Below are positions 1 through 6,457 of a DNA stretch of 9,371 nt, in pieces. Below the pieces are notes generated by a model. It was not told the DNA's origin. It saw only the letters and a list, made by a program, of their open reading frames with translations, and did no database searches. This DNA comes from SIG607 sp045655165 (GTDB lineage Bacteria > Bacillota > Clostridia > Oscillospirales > Acutalibacteraceae), in the NCBI GenBank assembly GCA_045655165.1, contig JAZOOT010000016.1, forward strand, positions 1-9,371. Direction: 5' to 3'. A program made the translations under genes and the position numbers. Within the stretch, counting starts at the first letter, position 1. Each line of letters starts with the position of its first letter.

Positions 1-5
1 GAAAT

Positions 6-22
6 AAAAGCCTACGGCTTTT
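6..22 (-). terminator. Possible intrinsic terminator downstream of the permease gene
   Basis: AAAAGCC (6-12) and GGCTTTT (16-22) form a 7-bp stem with a 3-nt loop. Read on the minus strand, the stem ends in GGCTTTT followed by ATTTC, which gives a short imperfect U-tract. It would stop minus-strand transcription that has read through the hairpin element. The stem is symmetrical and the window edge hides the other side, so direction is uncertain. Confidence 0.4.
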
Positions 23-150
23 GTGATATTATATTCGCCACAAAACTCGGCGTAGCCGAATATCACACGTCATAGCCGTATATCACTGCGAAGCAATATC
101 ACTCGCCGTCAGGCGAATAGAGTTGCGTGATACTCCGCTTGGAGTATCAC
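23..150. repeat. Multi-hairpin intergenic element with GTGATAT spacer words
   Basis: Short palindromes are strung between copies of the word GTGATAT or its complement ATATCAC. ATATCAC occurs at 60-66, 80-86, 96-102 and 144-150, and GTGATA at 23-28 and 127-132. The hairpins seen are TCGGC/GCCGA (47-59), TGC/GCA (87-95), TCGCC/GGCGA (103-116) and a perfect 10-bp stem GTGATACTCC/GGAGTATCAC with a GCTT loop (127-150). TATTCGCC (32-39) can also pair over a distance with GGCGAATA (112-119). No open reading frame fits. The element abuts the 3' end of the permease gene. It could be a non-autonomous repeat element, a structured 3' UTR or a terminator cluster; the sequence does not decide. Confidence 0.6.
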
Positions 151-172
151 GCTAACGCGTTTCGGTGTTTTT

Positions 173-1285
173 TTATGCGGTAATATTTCTTTTTTCTAAA
201 TCTTCTTTAATAATTCGGTAAATTGACGCCGCAAGCGGAACGCCCAAAAGCATTCCCGGAACACCGGCAACACCTCCGCCAACCGTAACAGCCAGTAAAA
301 CAAGTATTGACGGAATACCAATAGATTTACCAACAACTCTTGGGTAAATAAGGTTGCCTTCAAGTTGTTGTAATACGACAAGGAAAATAATAAATACCAG
401 TGCTTTAACGGGTGAAACCGTTAAAATCATTAGCGCACCAATTGCCGCGCCAATATATGCACCTGCAACAGGAATTAACGCCGTAAAGCCAACAAGTGTG
501 CCAATCATTACTGCGTAAGGCAAGCGGAAAATGAACATACCAATAATACAAAGTGTACCCAAAATAACCGCTTCGGTACACTGCCCTATTATATAGCCAC
601 GAAAACTTTCGTTTACAACGTCGGCACAGTATATAACCTTATTATAGTGCTTTTCTTTTAAATAACCCTTAAAGAGCAAGAAAATGCCAACTTTAATTTT
701 TTCTTTAGAGAAAAGAATATAAATTGCAAAAACAATGCTTAAGAACACCGAAACAACGCCCGAAACAATAGAAGTAACAGCGGTAACAACGGTGCTGACA
801 ATATCGGTAAAGCCGGTTTGTATAACCGAAACTGTTTTATTTATTGCTTCGCTCCAATCAATTTTTGTAAGGTGAGCCAAGGTTTCGGCAGGTATTGTTT
901 TTTGTACCCAACCGCTTGATAAAAACTTGCTTATTGCACTTGGTGTTTCGCTGACAATAAACTTAACGCATGAAACAAGTTCGGGTATTACCAACCAAAC
1001 AACTGCCGCGATTATAGCCAAAAAAGAAAGAAGTGCGGCAATAAGACAGACGGGACGGCGTGTGGCCAAAACTGCTTTTTTCTTGCTTTTAGGAAAATAA
1101 TGTTTTTCATAAAAGCACATAAGAATATTAAGCAAAAACGCAATTAAAAGACCTGCTATAACAGGCACAATTGCGCCCAAAACCAAAGACAGCAAATTTG
1201 AAAAGCCCTTAAAATAATACACACATGCATAAATTAAAAGTGCTGTTACCCCAAATTTTAAACAATTCTTCCAAGTAAACACCAT
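173..1285 (-). CDS. AI-2E family transporter (PerM/YdiK-type membrane protein)
   Basis: This 370-aa polytopic membrane protein matches the AI-2E transporter family (PF01594) in length and layout. Hydrophobic segments lie near residues 10-25, 33-57 and 79-100, then come a soluble stretch and a hydrophobic C-terminal half from about residue 167. The C-terminus carries the family pattern PRVVGKSIGIPS followed by a Gly-rich GGGVAGVPGMLLGVPLAA block. Members are proposed to export small molecules (AI-2 in a few cases) or to act as Na+/H+ antiporters, so the substrate here is unknown. The ATG is supported by AAGGA (1294-1298) eight bases upstream and a good promoter at 1315-1343. The gene is transcribed alone, divergently from the lipoprotein operon. 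The family call is firm and the function is not. Confidence 0.9.
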   Translation of the reverse strand: MVFTWKNCLKFGVTALLIYACVYYFKGFSNLLSLVLGAIVPVIAGLLIAFLLNILMCFYEKHYFPKSKKKAVLATRRPVCLIAALLSFLAIIAAVVWLVIPELVSCVKFIVSETPSAISKFLSSGWVQKTIPAETLAHLTKIDWSEAINKTVSVIQTGFTDIVSTVVTAVTSIVSGVVSVFLSIVFAIYILFSKEKIKVGIFLLFKGYLKEKHYNKVIYCADVVNESFRGYIIGQCTEAVILGTLCIIGMFIFRLPYAVMIGTLVGFTALIPVAGAYIGAAIGALMILTVSPVKALVFIIFLVVLQQLEGNLIYPRVVGKSIGIPSILVLLAVTVGGGVAGVPGMLLGVPLAASIYRIIKEDLEKRNITA

Positions 1286-1314
1286 AATTTTGTCCTTTTT
1301 CTAATATTTTCTTT

Positions 1315-1343
1315 ATTATACTCTATATTTTTTGAAATTTCAA
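1315..1343 (-). promoter_or_regulatory. Sigma-A-type promoter of the AI-2E transporter gene
   Basis: On the minus strand TTGAAA (1338-1343) and TATAAT (1315-1320) are 17 bp apart. The predicted start near 1308 leaves a leader of about 20 nt carrying AAGGA. The promoter lies back to back with the plus-strand promoter at 1370-1398. Confidence 0.75.
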
Positions 1344-1369
1344 TAAACCTTACCATATTTTTTTACTTA

Positions 1370-1398
1370 TTGACTGAGTGTAGAATTTAGGGTATAAT
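1370..1398 (+). promoter_or_regulatory. Sigma-A-type promoter of the lipoprotein-MBOAT-DHHW operon
   Basis: TTGACT (1370-1375) and a perfect TATAAT (1393-1398) are separated by 17 bp. The predicted start is near 1405, and AAGGAG (1415-1420) stands six bases before the ATG at 1427. It is the only clear promoter for the three-gene operon. Confidence 0.85.
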
Positions 1399-1426
1399 AT
1401 TTACATCAAATTTAAAGGAGATAATT

Positions 1427-1978
1427 ATGAAAAAAATTATTTGTTTTTTACTTTGCGTATGCATAGTTTTCTCGTTTGCTGCTTGCGGTAAACAAGAAAA
1501 AGGCCCTGAAACTGCCCTTGTTCTTTTAGAAACCGTTTGGGAAAAATACGGTGAAACCGAAAAATTCCCTGCAGGCGGCGGTGACTGGTCCGAAGAAAAT
1601 CAAAAAATGGACGCACCCGGCAAATACGGTATAGAAGACAAAGAGGCACTTGAGGCAACATTTGCTATTGATGATGATAATGCCGCACTTCTTTCCGACG
1701 GTGCTTCGCTTCAACACATGATGAACGCAAATACCTTTACTGCCGGTGCATTTAAGCTTAAAGATGCAGGCAAAATTAATGAATATGCTGCAGAACTTAA
1801 AGAAGACCTTGCTGAAAGACAATGGATTTGCGGTACCCCCGATAAATATGTTATTGCAAAAGTTGGCGGTTATGTGGTTTCTGTTTTTGGCAACAATGAA
1901 CTTGTTGACAACTTTGTTGCAAAACTTAAAACTTCCTTTAGTTACACAGAAGTTCTTTACGATGAAAAGGTTGCATAA
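1427..1978 (+). CDS. DUF4358-like lipoprotein, first gene of a glycan O-acetylation operon
   Basis: This 183-aa protein starts with a lipoprotein signal: a Lys-Lys N-terminus, a hydrophobic core and the lipobox FAAC with the lipidated cysteine at residue 20. It is therefore expected to be anchored on the outer face of the membrane. Residues about 84-175 resemble DUF4358: an acidic segment, a Met-Met-Asn-Ala stretch near MMNANTFTAGAFKL, a helix with EYAAELKEDLAERQW, then a strand pair YVIAKVGGYVVSVFG. The molecular function of DUF4358 is unknown to me. The domain is commonly met beside MBOAT and DHHW genes in Clostridia, and the same arrangement is seen here. The MBOAT gene starts seven bases after the stop. 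The strong promoter and AAGGAG site fix the start. The lipoprotein call is firm; the DUF4358 call is by recognition only. Confidence 0.82.
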   Translation: MKKIICFLLCVCIVFSFAACGKQEKGPETALVLLETVWEKYGETEKFPAGGGDWSEENQKMDAPGKYGIEDKEALEATFAIDDDNAALLSDGASLQHMMNANTFTAGAFKLKDAGKINEYAAELKEDLAERQWICGTPDKYVIAKVGGYVVSVFGNNELVDNFVAKLKTSFSYTEVLYDEKVA

Positions 1979-1985
1979 TTAAAAT

Positions 1986-3374
1986 ATGGTTTTTTCGGAT
2001 TTAATATTTTTATATTTTTTCCTGCCTATATTTTTTATTTGTTACTTTTTAGTAAAAGACCGATTTAAAAATTTTGTTTTACTTTTATTCAGTTTAATTT
2101 TTTACGGCTGGGGCGAACCGAAATTTTTATTTTTAATGATTATTTCGGTTCTCCAAACATACATTTTCGGCATACTAATTGAAAAATACCGTTTTACAAA
2201 ACTTAAAAATGTTTTCTTTATAATAAGCATTATTTTAAGTTTTTCGCTATTGGTTATTTTTAAGTATGCCGATTTTATTATAGGCAGTATAAATGGCATA
2301 TTTTCTTCAAATATCCCGCTTGTGCATCTTGCTTTACCTATCGGTATTAGCTTTTATACCTTTCAAACGGTTAGTTATGTTATTGATGTATACCGCGGTG
2401 ACACTAAAGCACAATATTCGTTTATTAATCTTGCGGCTTATGTTACAATGTTCCCCCAACTTATTGCAGGACCAATTGTAAGGTACAGTAATATTAACGA
2501 ACGTTTGGAAAACCGATCCCACACGTTAGACGGTACAACCGACGGCATTTTGCGTTTTGTTATAGGTCTTTCTAAAAAGGTGCTTATTTCCAACCAACTT
2601 TATGCCGTTTGCAACGCTTTTAAAAACACAAGCGAACCATCGGTTTTGTTTTATTGGTTATATGCTATTTCCTTTACTTTGCATATTTACTTTGACTTTT
2701 CGGGTTATAGTGATATGGCTATTGGGCTTGGCAAGGTGTTCGGCTTTAACTTTTTAGAAAACTTTAACTACCCATACATTTCAAAAAGCATAACGGAATT
2801 TTGGCGCAGGTGGCATATTTCTCTTGGTACTTGGTTTAAAGATTATGTTTATATTCCGCTTGGCGGCAGCCGATGTAATAAACCGCGCGCTGCGTTTAAC
2901 ATTTTTGTTGTGTGGATGCTTACAGGCCTTTGGCATGGGGCTGCTTGGAGCTTTGTGCTTTGGGGTATTTTTTACGCGATTTTGCTTATGGGCGAAAAGT
3001 TTTTATACGGAAAGTTTTTGCAAAAAACAAAAGTGCTTAAACACATTTATGTGCTTTTAGCAGTTATAATTGGTTTTGTTTTGTTTGACTCTTCAACACT
3101 TAATGAAACCGTTAATACCGTTGCTTCCCTTTTCTTTGCAAAGGGTTTGCCTATTATATCAAGCGAAGCAGTTTATTATTTAAAGAGTTACGGTTTAATT
3201 TTAATTATTTCTGCTGTTGGCTCTACCCCGCTTTTAAAGAATTTTACACAAAAGATAAAAGAAACCCGTTTTATTTACACAGTAAAGCCCATTTTCATAG
3301 GCATTTTGCTTATTCTTTGCACGGCTTATATAATAGACGGCTCGTTCAACCCATTCTTGTACTTTAGGTTTTAG
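1986..3374 (+). CDS. MBOAT family O-acyltransferase (AlgI/DltB-like)
   Basis: This 462-aa, very hydrophobic protein of about ten membrane segments belongs to the membrane-bound O-acyltransferase family, AlgI/DltB/PatA branch. The N-terminus MVFSDLIFLYFFLPIFF is typical. The family signatures are complete: EFWRRWHISLGTWFKDYVYI around residues 271-290 with His277, and TGLWHGAAW with the invariant catalytic His317. Such enzymes move acyl groups, usually acetyl, from a cytoplasmic donor across the membrane to a surface or exported polymer. The gene lies between a lipoprotein gene (7-bp gap) and the DHHW gene (8-bp gap), so translational coupling is likely. Its ribosome binding site is poor: the nearest purine run, AAAAGG at 1965-1970 inside the preceding gene, is 15 bases from the ATG. 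The glycan substrate cannot be told from the sequence. Confidence 0.94.
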   Translation: MVFSDLIFLYFFLPIFFICYFLVKDRFKNFVLLLFSLIFYGWGEPKFLFLMIISVLQTYIFGILIEKYRFTKLKNVFFIISIILSFSLLVIFKYADFIIGSINGIFSSNIPLVHLALPIGISFYTFQTVSYVIDVYRGDTKAQYSFINLAAYVTMFPQLIAGPIVRYSNINERLENRSHTLDGTTDGILRFVIGLSKKVLISNQLYAVCNAFKNTSEPSVLFYWLYAISFTLHIYFDFSGYSDMAIGLGKVFGFNFLENFNYPYISKSITEFWRRWHISLGTWFKDYVYIPLGGSRCNKPRAAFNIFVVWMLTGLWHGAAWSFVLWGIFYAILLMGEKFLYGKFLQKTKVLKHIYVLLAVIIGFVLFDSSTLNETVNTVASLFFAKGLPIISSEAVYYLKSYGLILIISAVGSTPLLKNFTQKIKETRFIYTVKPIFIGILLILCTAYIIDGSFNPFLYFRF

Positions 3375-3382
3375 GTGGCGCT

Positions 3383-4486
3383 ATGAGTAAAAAAGTTAGT
3401 AATATAATTAGCATTGTTTTGGTTTGCTGTATAATTATAGGTTTTTTTGCTTTTACAATTGTTTTACCAAAGCAAGAATATTCACTTTCTGAACGCCGAG
3501 AATTAAAAAAGTTACCCGAATTAACGATAAGTTCGGTGTTTAGCGGTAATTATATGATAAGTTTAAGAGATTGGTGCGCCGACCATTTTCCACTTAGAGA
3601 CCCGCTTCGCACTATAAAAGCATACACAGCATATAATTTATTTAATTTGGGTGATAATAACGGCATTTATTTTTACGGCAACCAAATTTGCAAAATTGAA
3701 TATCCAATGAATGACATCGCCATTACACGCGCAGTCAACATTTTTAATGAAATTTATAACCGCGACTTAAAAAACAAAGCAAACAACATTTATCTTTCGG
3801 TTATACCCGATAAAAACTGCTTTACAGCAAAACCCAGCGGTAAACTGTTTTACGATGCGAACGCTTTTGCAAACAGTTTGGCAGAAAAAATGCCATTCGC
3901 TAAGTATATTGACGTTGTTCCTTTACTAAACGAAACGGACTATTACAACACTGATATTCACATTAAGCAAGACAGCCAAATTCCCATTGCAAAAGAAATT
4001 TTAATCAAAATGGGCGGTAATAAAGGCATTTCCTTTACCCAAAACACTGCAGATAATAAATTTTACGGTGTGTATTACGGTCAGGCGGCGCTTAAAACAA
4101 AGGGCGATGATTTTGTTTATTTAACAAACGATGCTATAAATTCCGCTACAGTTTATGATTTTGAAACACAAAAAACACTTCCCGTTTACGATTTAAGTAA
4201 ACTAAATAGCGAAAATCTTTACGAAACTTTTTTGCACGGTTCAAAATCTTTAATGACAATTAAAAACGAAAATGCAAAAACGAACAAACAGCTTGTTATT
4301 TTCCGCGATTCATTTGCAAGTAATTTAGCACCGCTTTTAATTAGCGAATACAGCGAAATTACTTTAATTGACATAAGATATATAAGCGCAAAAGCGGCGG
4401 CAAGCTTTATAGATTATACAGGTTGCGATGTCTTGTTTTTATACAGCACACCTGTAATTAACGCAAGTAACCAATTTAAACGTTAA
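3383..4486 (+). CDS. DHHW/AlgJ-like SGNH-fold acetyl-transfer partner of the MBOAT
   Basis: This 367-aa protein has one N-terminal membrane anchor (about residues 8-30) and an extracellular domain. It resembles the DHHW family, related to AlgJ/AlgX, which works with MBOAT proteins in polysaccharide O-acetylation. Family blocks visible are DWCADHFPLRD near residues 55-65, VIPDKNCF, YYNTDIHIKQ and FRDSFASNLAPLL. The putative catalytic residues by analogy with AlgX are Asp191 and His193 of the D-x-H motif and Ser310 in RDSF. The name-giving DHHW is replaced by DIHI, so Asp and His are kept while the second position and the Trp are lost. The ribosome binding site AGGTGG (3373-3378) overlaps the stop codon of the MBOAT gene, indicating coupled translation. 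A terminator overlaps the stop codon, so this is the last gene of the operon. Confidence 0.83.
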   Translation: MSKKVSNIISIVLVCCIIIGFFAFTIVLPKQEYSLSERRELKKLPELTISSVFSGNYMISLRDWCADHFPLRDPLRTIKAYTAYNLFNLGDNNGIYFYGNQICKIEYPMNDIAITRAVNIFNEIYNRDLKNKANNIYLSVIPDKNCFTAKPSGKLFYDANAFANSLAEKMPFAKYIDVVPLLNETDYYNTDIHIKQDSQIPIAKEILIKMGGNKGISFTQNTADNKFYGVYYGQAALKTKGDDFVYLTNDAINSATVYDFETQKTLPVYDLSKLNSENLYETFLHGSKSLMTIKNENAKTNKQLVIFRDSFASNLAPLLISEYSEITLIDIRYISAKAAASFIDYTGCDVLFLYSTPVINASNQFKR

Positions 4487-4516
4487 AAAAACGAGAGTTT
4501 TCACTCTCGTTTTTTT
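4485..4516. terminator. Bidirectional intrinsic terminator between convergent genes
   Basis: A perfect 14-bp stem (4485-4498 with 4503-4516) has a TTTC loop and a GC-containing core CGAGAGT/ACTCTCG, flanked by seven A and seven T. It works as an intrinsic terminator on both strands. It overlaps the stop codon of the DHHW gene and ends one base before the stop codon of the dehydrogenase gene. Confidence 0.92.
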
Positions 4517-4517
4517 G

Positions 4518-5477
4518 TTACGGATTAACAATGTTTTGTGGTTTGCCGTTTAAATAGCCCTTTAAATTTTCTACCGCAATACCCATAAGGCGTTTTCTTG
4601 TTTCAAAAGGCATCCAAGCAATATGGGGTGTAATTGTGCAGTTGGGCAGGTTATAAAGCGGACAATCTTTACTCATTGGTTCGCTACACAAAACATCAAC
4701 CGCAGCAAAAGCAATTTCACCGTTTTTAAGCGCATTTGCCAATGCTTCTTCGTTTACAACAGGGCCCCTTGCAGAATTTATAAGCATTGCACTGTTTTTC
4801 ATAAGTTTTAATTCTTGTTCGCCAATAAGGTTTTGGGTTTCAACGGTAAGTGGGCAATGAAGCGTAACTATATCGGAATTTTTTAAAAGTTCATTAAGTG
4901 TTGTAAATTTAAGGTTTTCGTTTTCGTATTGGGGGTATTTTGTGCGCGAATAAACCAAAACTTTCATATTAAATGCCAAGGCAATTTTGCAAACCGCCTT
5001 GCCTATTTCGCCAAAGCCAACAATGCCAAGCGTTTTACCGGCAAGTTCCCAAATTGGCGCAACGGTATAACTAAAGGTATCGCTTTTAATCCAGTCACCC
5101 TTTTGAACGCTTAAATTGTGTTCACTTATTTTATTATAATAGTTAAGAATCGTTGCAAAAACATATTGCGCAACCGCGTTTGTGGAATAAGACGGTATAT
5201 TGCAAACTGTTATGCCAAGGTTTTTTGCAGCGTCAAGGTCAATAATGTTATAGCCCGTTGCCATTATAAGCACCAATTTTAAATTCGGGCATTTTTCTAA
5301 AACTTCTTTAGGCAATAAAACCTTGTTTGTTATTACAATTTCGCTGTCGCCTATTCTTTTTAGCACTTGGTCGTTTTTTGTGTTTTCATAAACGGTAACT
5401 TCGCCGAACTCCCTAAACACATCATAATTAAGGTCGTTTGCGGCAAGTGCCTTGCCGTCTAACACCACAATTTTCAT
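4518..5477 (-). CDS. D-2-hydroxyacid dehydrogenase (NAD-dependent; glycerate/hydroxypyruvate type)
   Basis: This 319-aa cytoplasmic enzyme has the two-domain layout and usual length of D-isomer-specific 2-hydroxyacid dehydrogenases. Residues about 1-100 and the C-terminal tail form the substrate domain. The central NAD-binding domain has GFGEIG (Gly154, Gly156, Gly159) and an acidic-poor turn SRTK near 177-180. The catalytic triad is intact: Arg237 in SARGPV, Glu266 in SEP and His285 in TPHIAW. It should interconvert a 2-keto acid and a D-2-hydroxy acid. Overall it reads most like glycerate/hydroxypyruvate reductases (HprA-like), but D-lactate or phosphoglycerate-type substrates cannot be excluded. 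AAAGGGTG (5483-5490) lies five bases before the ATG. It has its own promoter and terminators at both ends, so it is monocistronic. Confidence 0.92.
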   Translation of the reverse strand: MKIVVLDGKALAANDLNYDVFREFGEVTVYENTKNDQVLKRIGDSEIVITNKVLLPKEVLEKCPNLKLVLIMATGYNIIDLDAAKNLGITVCNIPSYSTNAVAQYVFATILNYYNKISEHNLSVQKGDWIKSDTFSYTVAPIWELAGKTLGIVGFGEIGKAVCKIALAFNMKVLVYSRTKYPQYENENLKFTTLNELLKNSDIVTLHCPLTVETQNLIGEQELKLMKNSAMLINSARGPVVNEEALANALKNGEIAFAAVDVLCSEPMSKDCPLYNLPNCTITPHIAWMPFETRKRLMGIAVENLKGYLNGKPQNIVNP

Positions 5478-5507
5478 AACTTCACCCTTTAAGCAAATTT
5501 TAAATAA

Positions 5508-5536
5508 AGTTTAGCATTTCTTAATTAAAAAGTCAA
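5508..5536 (-). promoter_or_regulatory. Promoter of the D-2-hydroxyacid dehydrogenase gene
   Basis: On the minus strand TTGACT (5531-5536) and TAAACT (5508-5513) are 17 bp apart. The -35 box starts one base after the terminator hairpin at 5538-5567, which insulates it from minus-strand transcription coming from the repeat island. Confidence 0.65.
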
Positions 5537-5537
5537 C

Positions 5538-5567
5538 AAAAAGCGAGGCGTTTAAACCTCGCTTTTT
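5538..5567. terminator. Bidirectional intrinsic terminator at the edge of the repeat island
   Basis: An 11-bp stem AAAAAGCGAGG/CCTCGCTTTTT (5538-5548 with 5557-5567) has an 8-nt loop. T- and A-runs lie on both sides. On the minus strand it would end transcription of the small membrane-protein genes before the dehydrogenase promoter. Confidence 0.85.
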
Positions 5568-5584
5568 AACATAAGGAGACGGGA

Positions 5585-5626
5585 GAACCGTCCCCTTGTG
5601 TTTCAAAGAACCGTCCCCTGATTGTC
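5585..5626 (+). repeat. GAACCGTCCCC repeat cluster 1 (two copies)
   Basis: GAACCGTCCCC followed by TTGTGT lies at 5585-5601, and GAACCGTCCCCTGATTGTC at 5608-5626. Flanking GGAGAC (5575-5580) and GTCTCC (5624-5629) can close a stem around both. A decayed third copy may lie at 5632-5647 (TTTCCCGATTGCC). Neither copy has a complementary left arm of its own, so they look like partial or nested units of the family seen at 6092 and 7257. Confidence 0.75.
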
Positions 5627-5654
5627 TCCTGTCTTTTCCCGATTGCCTTTCGTT

Positions 5655-5990
5655 CTACTTCATAAATTCTTTTTGGTGTTCTGGCTTTATCAGTCGTTTT
5701 TGAGCCAATAACAATATGCTGGAAGCCATAACCGAAAAAGGATAAAACTCAATTATATGAATAACCAAAGCGGTTCCATGAAATTGACTAAGAAATTCAT
5801 AAAATGGCAAAAAAATCTCGTTTATGGTTGAGGATAATAGAAAAATGGGAATAGAAACTAACAAATAAGGAAATAATTTAAATTGCCAACCATTTTTAAG
5901 AAAATAACGATTCTTAAGAATCATAAAAATTATTGAGCAATTAAGAATAGGAATAAAAAGTAATTTTACTTGTTTTTTTAAACCAACCAC
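5655..5990 (-). CDS. Hypothetical small membrane protein (111 aa, GTG start)
   Basis: I do not recognise this family. The 111-aa product has three likely membrane segments (about residues 8-26, 38-55 and 73-97), a basic N-terminus (GLKKQVK) and a charged C-terminal tail (QKRLIKPEHQKEF). The start is a GTG at 5988-5990. It is supported by a strong GGGAGG site (6000-6005) nine bases upstream, which is the main reason to treat this as a real gene. Repeat clusters stand on both sides: one begins 28 bases after the stop, the other about 80 bases before the start. No convincing promoter was seen. It could be an accessory cargo gene or the remnant of a larger locus broken up by the repeats. Confidence 0.6.
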   Translation of the reverse strand: MVGLKKQVKLLFIPILNCSIIFMILKNRYFLKNGWQFKLFPYLLVSIPIFLLSSTINEIFLPFYEFLSQFHGTALVIHIIEFYPFSVMASSILLLAQKRLIKPEHQKEFMK

Positions 5991-6071
5991 AACTATATAC
6001 CTCCCATATCAATAAATACATACACCGAATCCCACCGGACCAGCAAATCCAATATTAGTCTTTCCATTCAA

Positions 6072-6163
6072 GAACACAAGGGAACACAAAAGAACCGTCC
6101 CCTTGTGTTCTAGAACCGTCCCCTGATTGTCTGTGTGTTACCTAGAACCGTTCCCTGATTGCC
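6072..6163 (+). repeat. GAACCGTCCCC repeat cluster 2 (three copies and a long hairpin)
   Basis: GAACCGTCCCCTTGTGTTC is at 6092-6110, GAACCGTCCCCTGATTGTC at 6113-6131 and the variant GAACCGTTCCCTGATTGCC at 6145-6163. The first copy is a complete hairpin unit: left arm GAACACAA (6082-6089), a 13-nt loop with the core, right arm TTGTGTTC (6103-6110). An alternative 11-bp stem uses GAACACAAGGG (6072-6082). The third copy forms the 3' end of the gene at 6142-6414. Confidence 0.8.
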
Positions 6164-6414
6164 CAAAATATTGTTGCACTTAAAAGCGGCAAAGCAGTTA
6201 AAAACAAAGTAAGAATAACCGTTAATGCAAAATCCCCTGCATCTCCTATTATATTTATAACGCCTAACTGAATAATAGTTAAAATTACCAATAATGCTAA
6301 CGAGAGTATTGATTTATGCAATGAGGTACAGTCCTTGAATCCCTTCGCAATAAAAATTATATTTAAAAGAGGCAACAAAAAAGCCAAAAAATATAATTCT
6401 TTTGCAAAAAGCAT
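6142..6414 (-). CDS. Hypothetical small membrane protein (90 aa), possibly cut at both ends by repeats
   Basis: I do not recognise this family. The 90-aa product is almost wholly hydrophobic, with likely membrane segments at about residues 4-22, 35-56 and 62-86. Its last six residues, AIRERF, are encoded by a variant copy of the GAACCG repeat, and the TAG stop follows it directly. The ATG has no Shine-Dalgarno sequence. The reading frame stays open upstream across the left end of the transposase unit (from 6426), so the true start may have been lost when that unit arrived. It is either a short gene that adopted repeat sequence as its tail, or a truncated remnant. Real coding is plausible from the sustained membrane-type composition but not proven. 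Confidence 0.4.
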   Translation of the reverse strand: MLFAKELYFLAFLLPLLNIIFIAKGFKDCTSLHKSILSLALLVILTIIQLGVINIIGDAGDFALTVILTLFLTALPLLSATIFWAIRERF

Positions 6415-6425
6415 AAATATAGCAT

Positions 6426-6456
6426 CAAGGACAATCAGGGGACGGTTCTCTGATTG
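6426..6456 (-). repeat. Left inverted end of the transposase unit
   Basis: It contains the complement of GAACCGTCCCCTGATTGTC at 6430-6448 and starts with CAAG at 6426-6429. It folds by CAATCAG (6432-6438) with CTGATTG (6450-6456). It begins one base after the transposase stop codon, counting on the gene strand. It is the only copy in the window with the opposite orientation. Confidence 0.8.
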
Positions 6457-6457
6457 G

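Noticed and set aside
1437..1822. Minus-strand open frames opposite the lipoprotein gene
   Set aside because: They lie antisense to a gene with clear promoter, ribosome binding site and signal peptide, and show no family features.
2824..3060. Plus-strand frame inside the MBOAT gene
   Set aside because: It is out of frame with the catalytic MBOAT motifs and has no start signals.
6006..6071. Promoter for the 111-aa membrane gene
   Set aside because: Only weak matches such as TTGCTG with TATGTA could be found, not enough to report.
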